DNA of 64,000 nucleotides from Eudromia elegans (GCA_003342815.1 PTEX01000049.1:1771810-1835809); one strand, 5' to 3'; shown: positions 45,937-60,033, numbered from the stretch's first letter. Notes: generated from the letters alone by a model not told the origin. Translations and numbers: made by a program.

Positions 45937-45954
45937 GTGCGCCCGGTCAAGGAA
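45937..45954 (-). promoter_or_regulatory. U12-type branch site and AC acceptor of the first intron
   Basis: Reading the minus strand, TTCCTTGAC lies at 45954-45946 and the intron ends ...GCGCAC at 45937. This matches the minor-spliceosome branch consensus (TTCCTTRAY) with its adenosine at 45947, 10 nt from the 3' splice site. AT-AC minor introns are known in voltage-gated sodium and calcium channel genes, and the sodium-channel minor intron 2 sits at the comparable place just before domain I S1. The matching ATATCC donor would be at the end of exon 1, outside the window, so the intron class is inferred from one end only. Confidence 0.75.
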
Positions 45955-48900
45955 GCCAACGGGCCCCGGCAACACGCGCCCGCGCACCGACGGGCAGGCC
46001 CCAAAAACCCCAGTTCTTGCCCCAAAATTCTCCCTCTGCTGCGCCTGGTTCCCCTGGGGACATCTGTAGCTAGTATAAAGAGACTCTATGAAACTAATGT
46101 TACCGAGCGCCGGTGCGATGGATTGAAAAATTAAACTAAAAGAGGGATGCAAACTTTTAGAAGAAAAAAAACCATTAATGCCCTTTCCTGGCATTCTGCA
46201 GAAAAGCACTTTAATGACATTATGGTTCCCTATTAGCTGTGCCACGGCTTATCCCAGGGGCGTCTCCCTCCAGCCAGGCATTGAACTTTGCGTTCCCAGC
46301 CCAAATTAAGACTGTCAAAACCATTAACCAACCGCCCGAGAGGCTCCGCGAGGCCCCACGGCGCCCGGTCCGACCTGGAAGCCCCTGCGGCTCCGGCTCT
46401 GGGGGCCTTCTAGGGGCCTTTGCACAAGAATTCTGGTGGAATTCCTCAGGGTCGAGTCCCTGGGAGTTGGAAATCCGCACTCCTTAACCGAGAGCAGCAT
46501 TTAAACATCATGGGAAGAGAAATTCCCGCTGCCAGGTTGTGTTTGGGGCCTGGAATATTCATCTCAAATATAGCCCTGCCGAGCATCCATGTGCAGAGCC
46601 CGCGAGGACCCGCAGAGCCCTCGAGAAGGCAGAGACGGGAAGAAGCGCCAGGCTGCGAGACCCCGGGTCAGTGAGCGCGTCTGCCGTGGGACGCGTGAAA
46701 CGCTCCCGGGAAGCGCGACGGCTCCGGAGCGGCCCCCGGTGCCGGCGGGGGGGTCCCACCAGACAGACGGGCAGATGGGCGCAAGCGGGAGGCGGTGGAA
46801 GGGAGTCTTCGCCTCGTTCCTCGGGCTCGGCCGCCTCCTGGGATCCCCGGGGCTGGCGACGGATGGGGATGGATGCGGCAGGGACGGACGTGGCCAGGGA
46901 CGGATGCTCTGGGTCCCCTCTGAGCGTCACGGAGGGGCAGAGCAGGAGCAAACCGGGAATATCAGACCCACAGGCCTGATTAGAAAGTAAAATCAGACTT
47001 GGGCTGAAGAAGCGCATGAAAGAAATCACTAAGGGAAAGCCAGGAGGGAGAGCAGAGCTGCTGAGGCCCCTGCCGACAAAGCTCCTGCATCCCGCGGGAT
47101 CCGAATCCCGCCTCGGGGTCCACAGGAGCCGGGCTGGAGCCAAAGGCTTCCCCAGGGTGACTCCCAGCTCACTCCCAACGAGCCGGGCTGGAGGGAGCCC
47201 TGCGGGAAGGCTCTGCAGCCGCGGGGACGGAGCTGCCCCAGGCGCAGGGAAACCTCCCTCTTTCCAGGGGTTTGCTCCCTCGCCCCACTTCCCTGGGCGA
47301 TGGCCGGTGCCAAGCTCACCACACTGAGCTTGCAGCCAGGCTTCTGAGCCGGGAACTGCCCCAAACCATGCCAAAGCTGCACAAACAGCAATGCCGATGG
47401 GTGCGGTATCCGGCCACGCGGGATCCGAGTCCTCCCGGGCACCCGCAGTGCATGGTCCCCTCCTGGAAAGAAGGGACCCAAGCGATGCCAGCGAGCAACC
47501 CATAGCACAAACCTCCCTCGGGCCAGAAAGCAGCCGGGGTCGGGAGCGGATCTCACTTTCCGCGGCTCCCATGCAGCCCCTTTCCACAGCCCACGGCTCC
47601 CGCAGGCAGCGCCGCCGGATCAGCCCCTGCACCCGCCTCGACATCGCTGCGTCGGGGCAGTCGGGAGCAGCTCCGCTAGGAGCCCGAGGGAGCAGCGGGC
47701 TGGGGGACTCTCTACATTGTGACTTCTTTACCGCCCCAGCATCAGGGAACTCCAGGCTCGCTCTTCTGCTAATGGGATTGGAGCGCGGCACAAAGCGCTG
47801 ATGGCGACGGCCTTGCTGCTGTGGCTGACAAAGGGAAACCCTTCAATTAGCACAAGCACAAAGTGCCTCGTCGAGATCCACCTCGTGCTCCGGAGCCGCA
47901 AAGCGGCCGCCCACCCGCCTCAGCATCCCGGGATTCCATGGGTCATTAAACAGGAGTCCCATTTTCCAGCACCGCTTATCCCTGGTTACTTCTAATAACC
48001 CACGTTTGCCACCAGCTTTGTCGAGGCAGGAAACCAAACCATTCACGGATGTTTCCCAAGCAGAAAAATAACCCCATTTGAGCCACACGGAAACATCCAC
48101 CAAGGCTCTGGATACGAAACCTGGAACCCGGCTGCTCATTCCATTCCTGCGATGTCAAGACACCAAGGGGAAATATCCGGCCAGGAGGTGCCCGCTAGAC
48201 CCAGTCACTGCAGGGACGCAGCCCCGGTGCGGCGAGGCGGCCGATCCCGCTCGGATGTGGCGGCTCCCGCGCCAGCGGCACGGCCCGACCCCGGCTACCG
48301 AAGGGGCGAGTGCCCACGACCCGGTTACCCGTTCGCTGGCATAAGCGGGGCTCAAACCCAGCCGCACGCGGGGCCTGCGAGGCCGGCGTTCTCGCTTCAT
48401 TTTTTTTAATGCAAACGCCGAGCAAAAATCGGGTTGAAATGACAGCCTTCGCCTGCAGTGTCACCACGTCCCACCCGCTCGGGAGCGACACCGGGATAAG
48501 CCGCTGTTAATGAGCGCGGAGCCGGAGGCTTCGCTCCCGTCCCCCGCTCCAGGAAGAGCCCCTTGGCGGGAGCACAGTGGGATCCCAGGGCCCGGCCCTG
48601 CGGGAAGAGGAGCCGTTAAACCCTGGAGCATCAATCCAGGGGGAAAGCTCGGCGCCCTGGGGCACGGAGCAGCCTCGCGGAGGTGCTGCGGCACGTGGGG
48701 CTTGAGCACGTTCCTTAAAACGCAAAACCAGCCTCTACCTGCTGCTCCTCGAGCTCAAATCCCGTCTCCCGGCCCCTCGGATGCTCCTGTGAGCGCCCCC
48801 ATGCCCTAGTTAAGGCCTCTTCTCCCGCCGTACCCTATGGAGGGCATCACGTACTCCAACCCCAACGCATATCTTTACCCCTCATCCCGCTACGAGCCAT

Positions 48901-51900
48901 CCCGAAGGACTCCCGTGTGCTGGAGCATCCCTGCAGGACACAGTCTGCGGGATACCTGGCACCCGGAGACGCTTCCCTGCAGCGGGAGGCATCCGGACAA
49001 CGCGGCTCCGGAGCAGCCCTCTGGATATCAGGACACCATGGAGTTGGCATCGCCCCGGGCGGGCCGTCCACGCTGCTCGGGGCACGCGCGGCCTCCTCCG
49101 CCCGCCCCAAGGCCTCCCCAGGCCTGACAGCATCACCGTGCTGGGACGCGTCGCATTTTTGTCGCATTTTGCTCCTTTTTGGTCCTTTTTTTAGTCTCCT
49201 TCTACTTTTCCCCGCCACCGGAAGCGCAGCGGTCGCCACGGCAACGCTGGTGCGACGGGGCCCGGCCGGAGCTCCGGTGACGTCCGCCACCGGCATCAAC
49301 GGGCCCTTATGTAACGCAGGGCCAGAGGCAGGGACACGGGAGGCCGGGATGGAGCCGGGGCGCCTTCCCCGGAGCATGTGCCAGGAGGGAACGCCGGGAG
49401 GGAACGCGTCCCAGGGCGCCGAGGCGTCCCGGGGGCCTCCTCTTCCTCCTCCTCCCTGGAGGATGGAGTGGATCCATGTCCTGGGAGAGCCCTGGCCGTG
49501 CCCCAAGCAGCCCCGCTTGGCTACAACCCCTGGGCCCTGCGGTTAAAAATATACGAGTCGAGTGCGGGAAGGACTCGGCCAGGAGCGCGGGGGGATCCTC
49601 GGCTCCGCGGTCAGCAGCAGCCGCTGGTTAATCCCGCAGTTTCCTGAACCCCGCGGGTGGCAGGAAGGCAACGGGATGCAGCGATGGAGCGAGGAGCACC
49701 AGGTCCCACCGGGCGGAGGAGAGGGCGAAGCTGGGGCCGTTTGTGAGGCTGCCGCAGAGGGAATTCCTGCCTCCGAGGCACAGGGATGCCGGCTGGCCGA
49801 GGCGGTCGTGCTCCGAGCACATCACCCCCGGGGTCCATCCCGGAGGCAGCAGCAGGTCCCACCTCGCCGCTCCTTCCCAAGGTGCCATCCCGCCGCGCTG
49901 CTCAGGACCAAGGATGCTCCGGGGGCTCCGGGGCCAGGGGCTGCGCAGGGAAAGGAGCGGGATGCCAAAGCCATTCCCTGCTGGAGAGCCCTTCCTGCAC
50001 CCACGGGGGACTCGTGGGGTCCTGCAGCTCACTGGCCACGTGTCCAAAGCCACCAGCAAGACCTGCAGGGATGCAGGGAAGTCTGGGGGCCGTTTCCAAA
50101 CAACCGTGGGGCAGGGAGACGGCGCAGGGCAGACGGAGGGCAAATCCTTCCAGCCACCGCTGCGTGGGTCAGGATGCCCGGGAAGAGCTCAGCACCCAGC
50201 GACAACCTTCCCCTCCCCATATTTTAACCATGGGAGGGTAGAAGCTCAGAGCAAACACGGCGCTGGGGCAGCTCCGGCTGCCCACGAATTTCTGGCTGTG
50301 TTTTCTGACCTGGCTTCGATTAGGAAAAAAGAGGAAAAAAGAAGAGGGTGTTTAGAGCGCCTGACGCCGATGCCGATGTTCCGAACGGAGCTTCACCAGC
50401 TCGCTTGGAAACGGAGCCAATTTCGCCTTTCTAAAAAAACCACCAGAGCCCCTGCACGTAAAATAAACACGCAACGCAGAAAATGCAGCGTTTCGTTACA
50501 GGACGAGTACTTAATTTGGCCGAAACTATCTCACACGCTTCAGGTTTTAAAGAGTAAAAGTTAGAAAAATACTTTTTTATGTAAGAAACGCAGCGCCTTC
50601 GGAGACAAGAGCACCAAAACCCTCATTCTGCACGTGGGGACATGGAGGGTGAGGCCACCTTGGCCACAGGGGAGGCCGGGAGCTGCGTCAAAGCCAGCCC
50701 GGCAATTCCCAGGCGCCAGCACAAATCCCTGGACACTGAGGGCGCGGTGCCCATGCAAAACAACTCGTGCCCACACTAGAGCCCAAAGCGCATGGAAAAG
50801 GGGCCTCCAGCCCATCCTGCTCGGCTCCTGCACCGAGACGCTTAAACCAGCTCATTTCTAATGCTTCTGATCTCCCCAAAAGCCTCATGAAAACCACAGC
50901 AGAGCCCCCGGGGGTCTGCGCTTAGCAGAGGGGCTGCAGAGGTGCAGCCTGGCTCCCCGCGGCCGGCACCCCCGGGACGATGCGCCCGCGTCTCCACGCC
51001 CTGCCCGTACGGAGGGTCCCGCTCCGGGATCCACTCCCCGCCAGGACTCACTCCGCTGATTGCTCCGCTGTTCCCGTGCTCAGGCTGCAGCCCTCAGGTC
51101 CAAGCAGCAGCAGGGTCCAACACACCGGTGGTACCTGCTCAGGACTTGGGCTTCAGACACTGTTGTCCGAGCTCCTTCCATGGCCACAGCCACCCCTGGG
51201 TGACACCACCACGCCCAGCACACAGCCCCACTGCCCCCAACGAGCTGCTCTTGCTCCACTCCATGCACAGAAGGGCCAGCAGGAACCTAAGGACACCTCA
51301 TCCTGCTCCGGCATTTGAATGGCTCCACACATGGAGCTCGTTAGGGAGGGCTCCGGGTGTAAATGAGCCCTAACGAAGCCCTGTCTCACAGCACCTGCCC
51401 CAGTCCCACCACAGCCTCCCAATGGAGCTGGATGAGGCTGCCGGGAGCCAAGGGAAGGGAAAGCCCCATGCAGGGAAGTGCCTCCCTCATCCTCTTTGGT
51501 GCCAGGAGCATGGAGCAACCTGCAGATCCGCACACCGGGCAGCGCTGCACCCAAGCAGGAGCTTTAAAAAACTCATGTGGAATGCAGGAACTCCCACAAT
51601 ATAAAAATTGCAGTTTGTTTTCCATTACTAACACAGCAGTGGCCTTGCTCAAGGGGCTCCCGCTCTTGCCCTTGCAGTCCCAGCTCCCTCCCCATCATCA
51701 CCTCACCTTTCCCTGCTATTCCCCGTGCACTTTTCACTTCTGTTATGTGTGGCTCAAGCTCTTAGAAATGGCCAAGAAAGCCCAAACTTCCCTTTTTTGA
51801 GTTTTCAGCAACTCTCTCTCCAATCCCGCGTGATTTAATCATCCCCCCTCTAATGCAAAGTGCTTGTTCTAATTCTCCCTAATAAAGTGCAAAGCAAAAA

Positions 51901-52619
51901 GGAAGCAGAAAAGGAAGCCATCAGGCACGGGACTGCTCTGGGTTTGTCTTCTCCCTAACTCCTAAACGAGCTCTAGATATTCCCGCTCCGGCAGCTGCTC
52001 CGCGTTCCCCCGAACCCCGGCGCGGGCTCCTAAGGAATCCAGCAGCAGGATTTTGAAACCACAACAGCAGCGACCCCGGCAGCAGCAGCGAGGACTAGAG
52101 CATCTCGCAGGGCATCTAATGTGAACCGTGGCGCGGAGGCTGCAAGGGACCCGGCGCTGGGGCCGGGGAAGGGCGGCGAGGACGCGGGCGAGACGCTGCG
52201 CCGGGACCCCCGTCCATTCGCACCTCGCTGCCCCAGTGAAGCAACGCAGCCTCCAGCACCAGCTTTACCTCTGGGTGCCTCAGAGGAGCCGGAGCTAAAA
52301 CAGGACTCCTCTTGAATGGGCCTTATATTTTTTCCCCTTTTTTTTGCAAAGTTCAAAGGAATTTGGGCAAGATCTCTCTCATTACCCTCGTTTTTTGGTC
52401 TCTCTGTCCCTGGGTCTCGCAGCAGCGGTACCAAGTCAAGGCAGGGGAGGCAGCTCCCTCGCGAGACCCAGGCCCCCTCCGCGAACCCGCCGAGTCCAAC
52501 TCGTCCCAGGTCTCACCCCAGAGACCTGACCGGGAGTCTATTAAAATCGGGCCATTTATTTAGGTGCTTAGATATGGATTTCAGAGGGCTAAAATTAGCC
52601 ACGAAAGTTGCACTTTTAT

Positions 52620-52752
52620 GGCTTTCTCATCCCATGCCTCAGTTTCTAAAACCAGTGAAAGGAAGAACAATTATTTCTCACCAACCCTCTCAAAAGCACT
52701 TTGAGATCTCCAGATGACAGCGCGGCTTGGTACAGACGTATTCATTATTCTT
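52620..52752 (+). repeat. Decayed MIR/CORE-SINE-like relic
   Basis: Ordered pieces match the 3' half of amniote MIR-type SINEs: atgcctcagtttctaaaa, then a long gap region, then aaaagcactttgagatct, ending in attcattatt. Divergence is high and the call is from memory of the family, so the edges are approximate. Confidence 0.4.
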
Positions 52753-55700
52753 CCCCTCCATGGAGCACTGTTAAATATTTCTCCATATAAAGTCATTTTC
52801 TAAATTAGGTAAAGACGGTGAGTTTTGCACTGAGCACATGTGGATATTTTTATAAAATGTTTAAAACTTCTGGTCTGACTTTTCGTTCCCTTGAAGGACA
52901 CTGCAAATCAAACCCTGCCGTGACCCTGTTCCGTTCTGCCCTCAAGTCCTTTGGAGGAGCCTTAGCCAGTGGGAACACGAGTGATTTCCCTCCATGGTGC
53001 CTCGGGATCCCGCTGCATTTGGGCTTGCTGGGAGGAGAAAGGATGTGGGATGTGCCCGGATGGATCCCAGAGCGTGTACACGCCGCGTAGCTACCAGGAT
53101 CCACCTAAATTCCCATGGGATTCTCCAAATCTGGTCTCCGCTTTCTGCTCTCAATTTTGCCAGGTGAGAAACATCGCCAAAGAAGCTGCTCTGGCACCGG
53201 CTTCTCTGCCGGCTCCCTGGAAAACACACCAGGATGCCCTCAAGGAGGAGGGAACCGCCACGCATGGAGAGCCCGGATAACCGGGATCGCAGTGCGGGGG
53301 CCTGGGAGAAAGGTCACCCTCCTCCTCCTCTGCCTAGAGAACTAAAACACCATCGGACACCATCCCGCATCCCGGGAATGCCCGCGGGCCGCAGGAATGG
53401 TGGGAGATGCTCGGCAACCCCGGTGCCGCGTGGCAAGAGGAGGAGGGTGCAGGGGGCAAGACAGGAGGTGCAGGGAGCAGGGGATGGAGGGGGCTCGTCC
53501 TTCCTCCACCAAGCGCTGCCTCCGTGATTCCCAGCCCCCCCGAGCGGCTCCAGATGCTGCTCCCGGCCGGAGCGCCACCGTGGGAATCTCAGCACCCCCA
53601 GCAGCGGCGCAAAGGGCCGCGGCCCCATCAAAGCGGCTGCCGGGCCGAGGTCCCCCGTCCGGGCTGCTCCAAACTCTCGGAAGCGGCTGCCCGCACATAA
53701 ATCGCCGTTATTTAACGTTCCGGCCGCGTTATAAATATCCCCCAGGTCCGTCGCTCGGCTCTGCCGCTCCAGCTGGGGCAAACTTGGCTGCTCGGCTCTT
53801 CCGAGACGCGACCGGAAAGCTTGGAGGGCATCCAGAGAACGGGCTGACCCTCAGGGAAAGGCCGAGGGAATCAAACCCGCAGCGCATGGCCAGGGGCTGG
53901 GAGGCTCCCAGAGCATCCGCGAGGACAGGGAAAGGGCTCCAGGGAAGGCAGTGGGAGCGGGGCAAGGGCAAGGATGTTTCCCAAGGAAGCCCAGCCTCCC
54001 TGTGCATCTGCATTGAGAAGCTGCCCTGGGAATGGGAGCTGGAACCCTCCTCACCATGGGACTGGAACGGATGGTGCAGGAGGAGCAACAGCCCCCCAAG
54101 CCCTTGGACCCATAGAAACCATTATCGAGCAGCAGCGACAAATACGTCCCGCTCGTCCTCATGCCCGGCCTCTGCTTACTGCTTCCAAAGCGTACATGGG
54201 AACAGACTGCAGGAAAGGGGAGGCAAAATTCTCAGTATTTAATCACCCAGTGTGGGGACAAGGCTCCTGGGGAGCCCTTGCTCCTTTGCTCCTCGGCCTT
54301 TGCTCCAGGACAAGCCGGGAAACCCTGTGGTGCTGGGACCCAATGCCGAGCGCCGGGACGGAAAAGGCATCAGCTGCGGAAGGACGGGCCAGGAATCGCA
54401 GTGCTTTTCAGAGCTGTTTTTTGTCAGCCGGGCTCGCCTGGTCCCTGTCCGCTTGCTCTGCGCTTGCCTGCCCCATGGGATCCCCTTTTGCTGCAGGAAG
54501 GGCAGCGGGTGGGAAACGGGGAAGGATCCGTGGGAAAAGAGCGGCGAGCGAGAAGCGGCGACGCTCCCGGGCGCGCGGGATCCAGGCGGGATCCAGGCGG
54601 CCTCCTCCCGGCCCCAGCCCGGCTCGGCGCCTCCTGCCCCTTCTCCCAGGTGGGTTCTCAGGATCGCAAACCAGCGGCCGCCAGGACTTTTCTCCTCCTC
54701 CGGGGCCACATCCAGGATGGAAAAAAGGCTGTGGGGGGTGAGGGCAGCAGCTGCTTCCCGAGGGTCTCTGCAGCCCTGACGACATCGCGGTAGCCGAGGG
54801 CCACCAAGTCGCACGTCCCCGCTGTGCCCCCCGTCCCACAGCATGGCCACGGTGCCACACGGAGCGCAAGACGCTCTCCGAGGATCCCGGCACCCTGTGA
54901 CAGCCCCGAAGCGCCCGAGCATCCCGGGAGCGGCTCTGCCCGTTCCCAGGGGCTCCGCGAGGCCCGCGGGACGCGGTGGCTGCGGCGCTGCCAGCCCCCG
55001 TGCGCCCGGGGAAACAGCAGGTGTGGAGGAGCCGCGGGGGCCAAGACGCAATATTTATACGTGTTTTTCAAGAAATCAAACACCAAACTGTCTGCACGAG
55101 CAGCAGGAAGGTCGGCGCCGCTGGAAAGGAGCCAGGAAGCCGCCGAGAGGCTTCGCAAAGCCGGCATGGGGACCGGCACCGCGGTGCAGAGCAGGACAGC
55201 GAGGCCGGGGGGACATGGAGCATCCGGAGCATCCCAGGGGCGGGAGCAGCCCAGGTCCCTTCCCTGTCGGCAGGGCCGGATGCACCGCGGGGCCGTGGGC
55301 AGGTGGGAAGGAAAGGTAGCGAGCCCGGGGCACGAGCGCTCCAGAAATAACCCCGGAGCAGGCGCAGGGCTCGCGGCAGCGCCCGCCACCGCCGCCCCCT
55401 CCCACGGCCCGGCGGCGTCCCGGATTCCTAACCTGGAAACACGGCGGGAAGGGGGAAGCAGCAGCGCGCCTGGCTGCCGAGACGGCCAGGAACGCACGCG
55501 GGATGGAAAAGGAGCCCCGCCAGGCCCGAGCCCCCCCGTCCTGGCTGAGCATCAAAAGGAAAAGAGCAGACGCAGATTCTGCTCCTTTCTTCCCCCTTTC
55601 TCCCCCCAGGAGAGGCCAAATGTTGTAGCGCAGGCTCGGATTTCCAGGCAAAAGGAGCTGCCATGAATAGGAGGGCCCCTAAATTTGCTCCGATGGCCCA

Positions 55701-57935
55701 AATTCCCAAGCAAGAACCATCTTTCGGGTGCACCTACAAGCCCTGCTCTCGGCCGCAGCCTTGTACCAGGACATGGCGAAGCCACCAGAAACACCCTTTA
55801 AAGCACCTCGTGTTTGGGAGCCTTGTGGTCCCATCTTACAGGTGCCGGAGCGAGGTCAGAGCTGGAGCCCTTCACAAAGCCGGAGACCCTCAGACAGGTT
55901 TGGAAGCCCCGATCCAGGGCAGCTGGAGCACCGGCCAGAGGAAAAGGGGAACAGGTTGGCCTGGAAGTTGACAAATACACATTGACATGTGTATTAACCA
56001 GGCTACAGCCTGGAAAAAACAACCAAGCACAATGTGCAAAGCTTCCCAAAGCGGCTCCTGCACCTGCCGGAGCAACTCGCGGGAACGCTCGGAGCAGCCA
56101 GCGCTGCTCCTGCCCATCTGTGCGGGGCGGCTTCAACGGCAGGTTTGCAACAACGGGAAAGGGAGGTCAAAACAGCCCCGGTTTTGCACCGGCAGCAGCT
56201 GCAAACGAAGGAATTCCCAAGACCCTCGGCCTGCGCGTGGACAAAGTTGGGAGGAGAAGCCAGCTCCGTTTGCTGGATCTTTCAGTGCTAGCGCCATGGG
56301 GGCCGCCAAGAGGCCCCTGCTTCCCGGTATCCCAGGACACAGGGCTGGGAAAGCAGAAAATTCCTGCTTGCCGACGCTGCACGAGCCCCATCCCAGCTGA
56401 GCCCGGAGAGCTCCGGCGGCTGCTCCCGGCGGCCGCTCCCGCCGCCTCCCGGGACGGTGCGTCGGGACGAGGCGGCCGCGGCGCCCACGGCACGGGCGGG
56501 TCACCTGGGGACAAGCCCCGGTGCCGGCAGGAAGATGCTGCGGTGGCTCCGGCGCTACCCAGGCAGTTGCCATGGGGACGGGAGGCGCACGTTGCTACGC
56601 GATGGCCCGCGCGTTGCCACGGAGACTGGGGGGCTGTCACCACGCGGGGCTGAGGAGCCGCCCCGGGCCATGGAGAGGCTCCCGGCCTCCTCCCCCGGCC
56701 CTCTCGAGGGGCAGCGAGGGCCACCAGGCACCCCTGCGGGGACCAGGGTGACACCCCCCTAATGGGCATCCCGGGGAAGAGCGCGGGATGCAGCGGAGCA
56801 TCCGCTGCCCCTTCCCCAAGGAGCAGCCCTCGCGCCAACCACAGCCAAAACCACAGCCAAAAGCGCCATGGAAAACACCATCTTTGCACAAAACACTGAA
56901 AAAAATACAATCTTTTTTGCCCCCAAAGGCCCCAATTCAGTGACAACTGCAGTAACTCGCAGTGCCTTCGGGACAAGCAGCAGGCACCGCTTCCACAGGC
57001 CACACAAACCCACGCGTATAATACCTGGGCTTTTTAAAACTTCAATTAAATACGTTATTTCCTACTCACTTGGGGCGTTTTCTTGTTCTAGGGAGGATAT
57101 AATCTTTCACTTAACTCCAGCGGACCAAAAATAAAGGAAAAGCACCGCAACCGAAAACCCATAGAAAGGTGCATTAACCCCGCCTAGGAAAAAAAATAGA
57201 TTCCTCCCCCGTGATGCTATAGAACGATATAAATAAATATGTAGGAATATAGCACATTATTAAATTGGAAGGTTTCCTTCCAGAAAGACCTGCGCTATAG
57301 GATTCTAAAAATTCCTCGGAAAGCCTATTATGTGGCAAGGGAGCTCAGCTGGTTTCCTCGCCATTAAACCCGGCGAGTTTTTCCTGCATTCCCACCGCGC
57401 TTCCCAGCGCCGGCGCATCCCGGCCTGGGCAGGAGATCCGGATGCCTCCCGCATCCGCAGGGTCCGGGGGGGGGTCCTGGCGGAGCGAGCGGCCCCGCGT
57501 GCCCCGGCTCGGTCCCCTCCGCCGGGGACGAAGGAGCTTCAGCAAAAAGGGGCCTTCGGCTGTTGCCATAGAGACCGGGCGGTGCAGAAAACCCAAATCT
57601 TGTCGTTAAAAAGAAAAGGGAGAATTTAAGATTTTAATCAGCCGGAGCGGGCGGGATGTTGGGGGCTGAGCGGCTCCCACCCGGGCCCGCACCGAGCAGC
57701 GGGCGCAGGGAGAGGGTTGCGGATGGAGCCCGGGGGTCCCCCGCCCTTTGTCCGTGTCCCCATCGGGAGCGCGTCTCCAAAAAGCAGCTTTGAGCCTCGC
57801 GGGACTCCGGGTTGCAAAGAGGAGAATGGGAGGCAGGCGGAAGGGACCTGGGGAAGAGGTGGAGATGATGAAGGTGGGTGTGAAGAGTGACACATTTTAG
57901 GGAGGCCAAAAGATGGGGTTTTTTTCTCGCTTTTG

Positions 57936-57953
57936 AGGAGGAGGAGGAGGAGG
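57936..57953. repeat. (GAG)n microsatellite
   Basis: Six GAG-type triplets in tandem in intron 1; not within a supported coding region. Confidence 0.85.
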
Positions 57954-60033
57954 ATGGAGCAAGGGCAGGGAGCAGCTCTGGCGCGCGGTGCCAAGGAGCT
58001 GCCCAGATGCTGTTGCAGGACACGGCTCTGGAGCGGGATGGGTCCCAGGAGACCCCCCAGAGCTGCTCCTGCAGCACAACCCTCGTCTCCCAGACCCTGC
58101 AGCATCCCGGGAATAAACCCTGACATTCCCATGCACTAACAGAGCTTGAGGCTGGTCAAAACCCTGGAAAGACGTTTCCAGCCCCACACAGGACCGGTAA
58201 CGGGGACATCGGCATGGGGCACCCTCCCAGGAAGGGGACAGGACAAGGCAAGAGCAGCCTAACGAAGCCGGCGTATCCCAACGCTCCGCAGATGCCCAGG
58301 CTGGGTCTGCCCTGTATCCCGAGGCACTCAGTCCTGGCCCAGCTCCATCCTGCTCTCCCAGATCCCAGGCTGGGAATGATCCCTGAGGCCAAAGCTCCTA
58401 ATCCTGGGCAATTCCGCTGCAGGGACACAGCGCGTGGGACATTCCCAGAGGGACGGGATGCGGCAGGGCGGGAGAGCAGAGCGAGCTGATGCGCCAGGAA
58501 ACGCTTGGAAAGCTGAGCTCCTTCCTTGGCCTCCATCCCTGCCTTTTATCTCGGGAAGCTGCTCTTGCTCCCAGGGAAAGCGGCTGCTCCGCATCTGTCC
58601 AGGCTGGCGGGGACGCGGAGCCAAAGGGAGCCACCACGGAGCTGGGATGTCATCATTCCCTGGAAGGGCAGGGGCAGCAGCCCCAGCCAGGGATCCAGCG
58701 TCACCTCCAGCCAACCCAGAGGTGCCCCAAGTCCTTTGGGGACGCCCTCGCTCCACCCGGAGCCTCAGCCCCACACTGGGCTTCAAGAGGAGGTCGAGCT
58801 CTGATCCAATCCGGCTTCCTCGGGAAAGGAGCCATCCGCAGGATTACAGACAGATCCATGGATATCAGGGAGACCTGCGGGATTTGTTTGACCACAGCAA
58901 GGTGCAAACCCGTCCCGAGCGGCACACGGAGGGGCTGACCCCGGATGCGCCCGGCCGCTCCGGAGCGGGATCCATAGACCCGTGACCCGGCGCAGCGGCC
59001 GCTCCCGGAGTGCATCCCGGGACATATTTATGTTCCTCCAAAGAGAGATAAGTCAATAACCACGTACAGAAGCGGTTACAAGTCAGATGTTAATTTAATT
59101 CCTCTCCTCCCTGCCTGCCCAAATAAGCATTAATTCACTGGAGCACCGGGGCCCCGTTATTCATCATTCTTGCTGGGGCCTCACTTTCCTCCACTTAAGG
59201 AGGAATTACTACATCCAGGCCATGGAGCGAGCAAGGTGGCGGAGTGAATGGCACCGTGCGCCTCGCACAAGCTCGAAAACCTAAAACCCAGAAGGGATTT
59301 TTTTTTATTCCATGCTATTAGTGGATAAGGTTGAAGCGGAGGCTGCTTAGAGCGCAGCGCATCCAATGCCTTTGAAAGCCGCATTCAACCCGCAGCAAGG
59401 GAAACAGCTTCGAGCTTCCTACAGACCTCAGGGCTGAGGCGGGAACCGGGCTGCCGGATTCGGTCTCCTTGGGAGCGCCCGCCGGGATGCCCGGGATGCG
59501 GCGGGTGCCTGGAGCATCCTCGGAGGCGGCCGCGCTCACCCGTTGCTGCGAGCCCGGTCCCAACCCCGAGCTAAAAATGAACCTCGTCCACGAGTAGCGG
59601 CTGCATTTGCACGGCGGGGCTGGCACACGAACGCTCTGGCACCGCTGCCGCGGGACGGGGCGAGCAGGGGGCGAGTCCTGCCCTCCCGCAGCAGCTTCAG
59701 CCGCGGGACGGGCCGGCCTTCGGTTCCTGCTCCTTAACAAGGGCCCTGCTCCGCTCTGCGGCGCTCCAGGGCGTTCAGCAATCCCGGAGGAGGGTCCAAT
59801 CCCTCCTAGTTTCTGTATGGATCATGGGAAAGCCCACAGGCCCCACAGACGGCGCCATGGAGACACAAAAGCTGCTCCGTGGGGCGGGCAAAGATGCTGC
59901 CGAGCCCCCATCCCGGCCACAAGGCTCGGGAGCATCCCAAGGCTTGGCCAGCATGACAAATCACAGGGAGAAGATCCGAGGATGCTCTGCTCCAGCACCT
60001 GGGAGCCAAGGGGGAGCCCCGGGCTGCACCGAG

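Noticed and set aside
46559..47791. 410-codon minus-strand ORF in intron 1
   Set aside because: It is open only because the region is GC-rich and poor in stops. Composition is low-complexity Arg/Pro/Ala/Ser, competing ORFs exist in other frames, and no domain is recognisable.
54239..55666. Several overlapping ORFs of 200-280 codons on both strands
   Set aside because: Overlap in opposite strands and frames with Gly/Arg/Pro/Ser-rich translation is the signature of stop-poor GC-rich DNA.
57095..57100. ggatat on the plus strand (ATATCC on the minus strand) as the U12 donor of exon 1; also at 49023 and 58860
   Set aside because: None is followed by the full ATATCCTT consensus, and the upstream codons do not encode the expected Cys-Asn-Pro end of exon 1.
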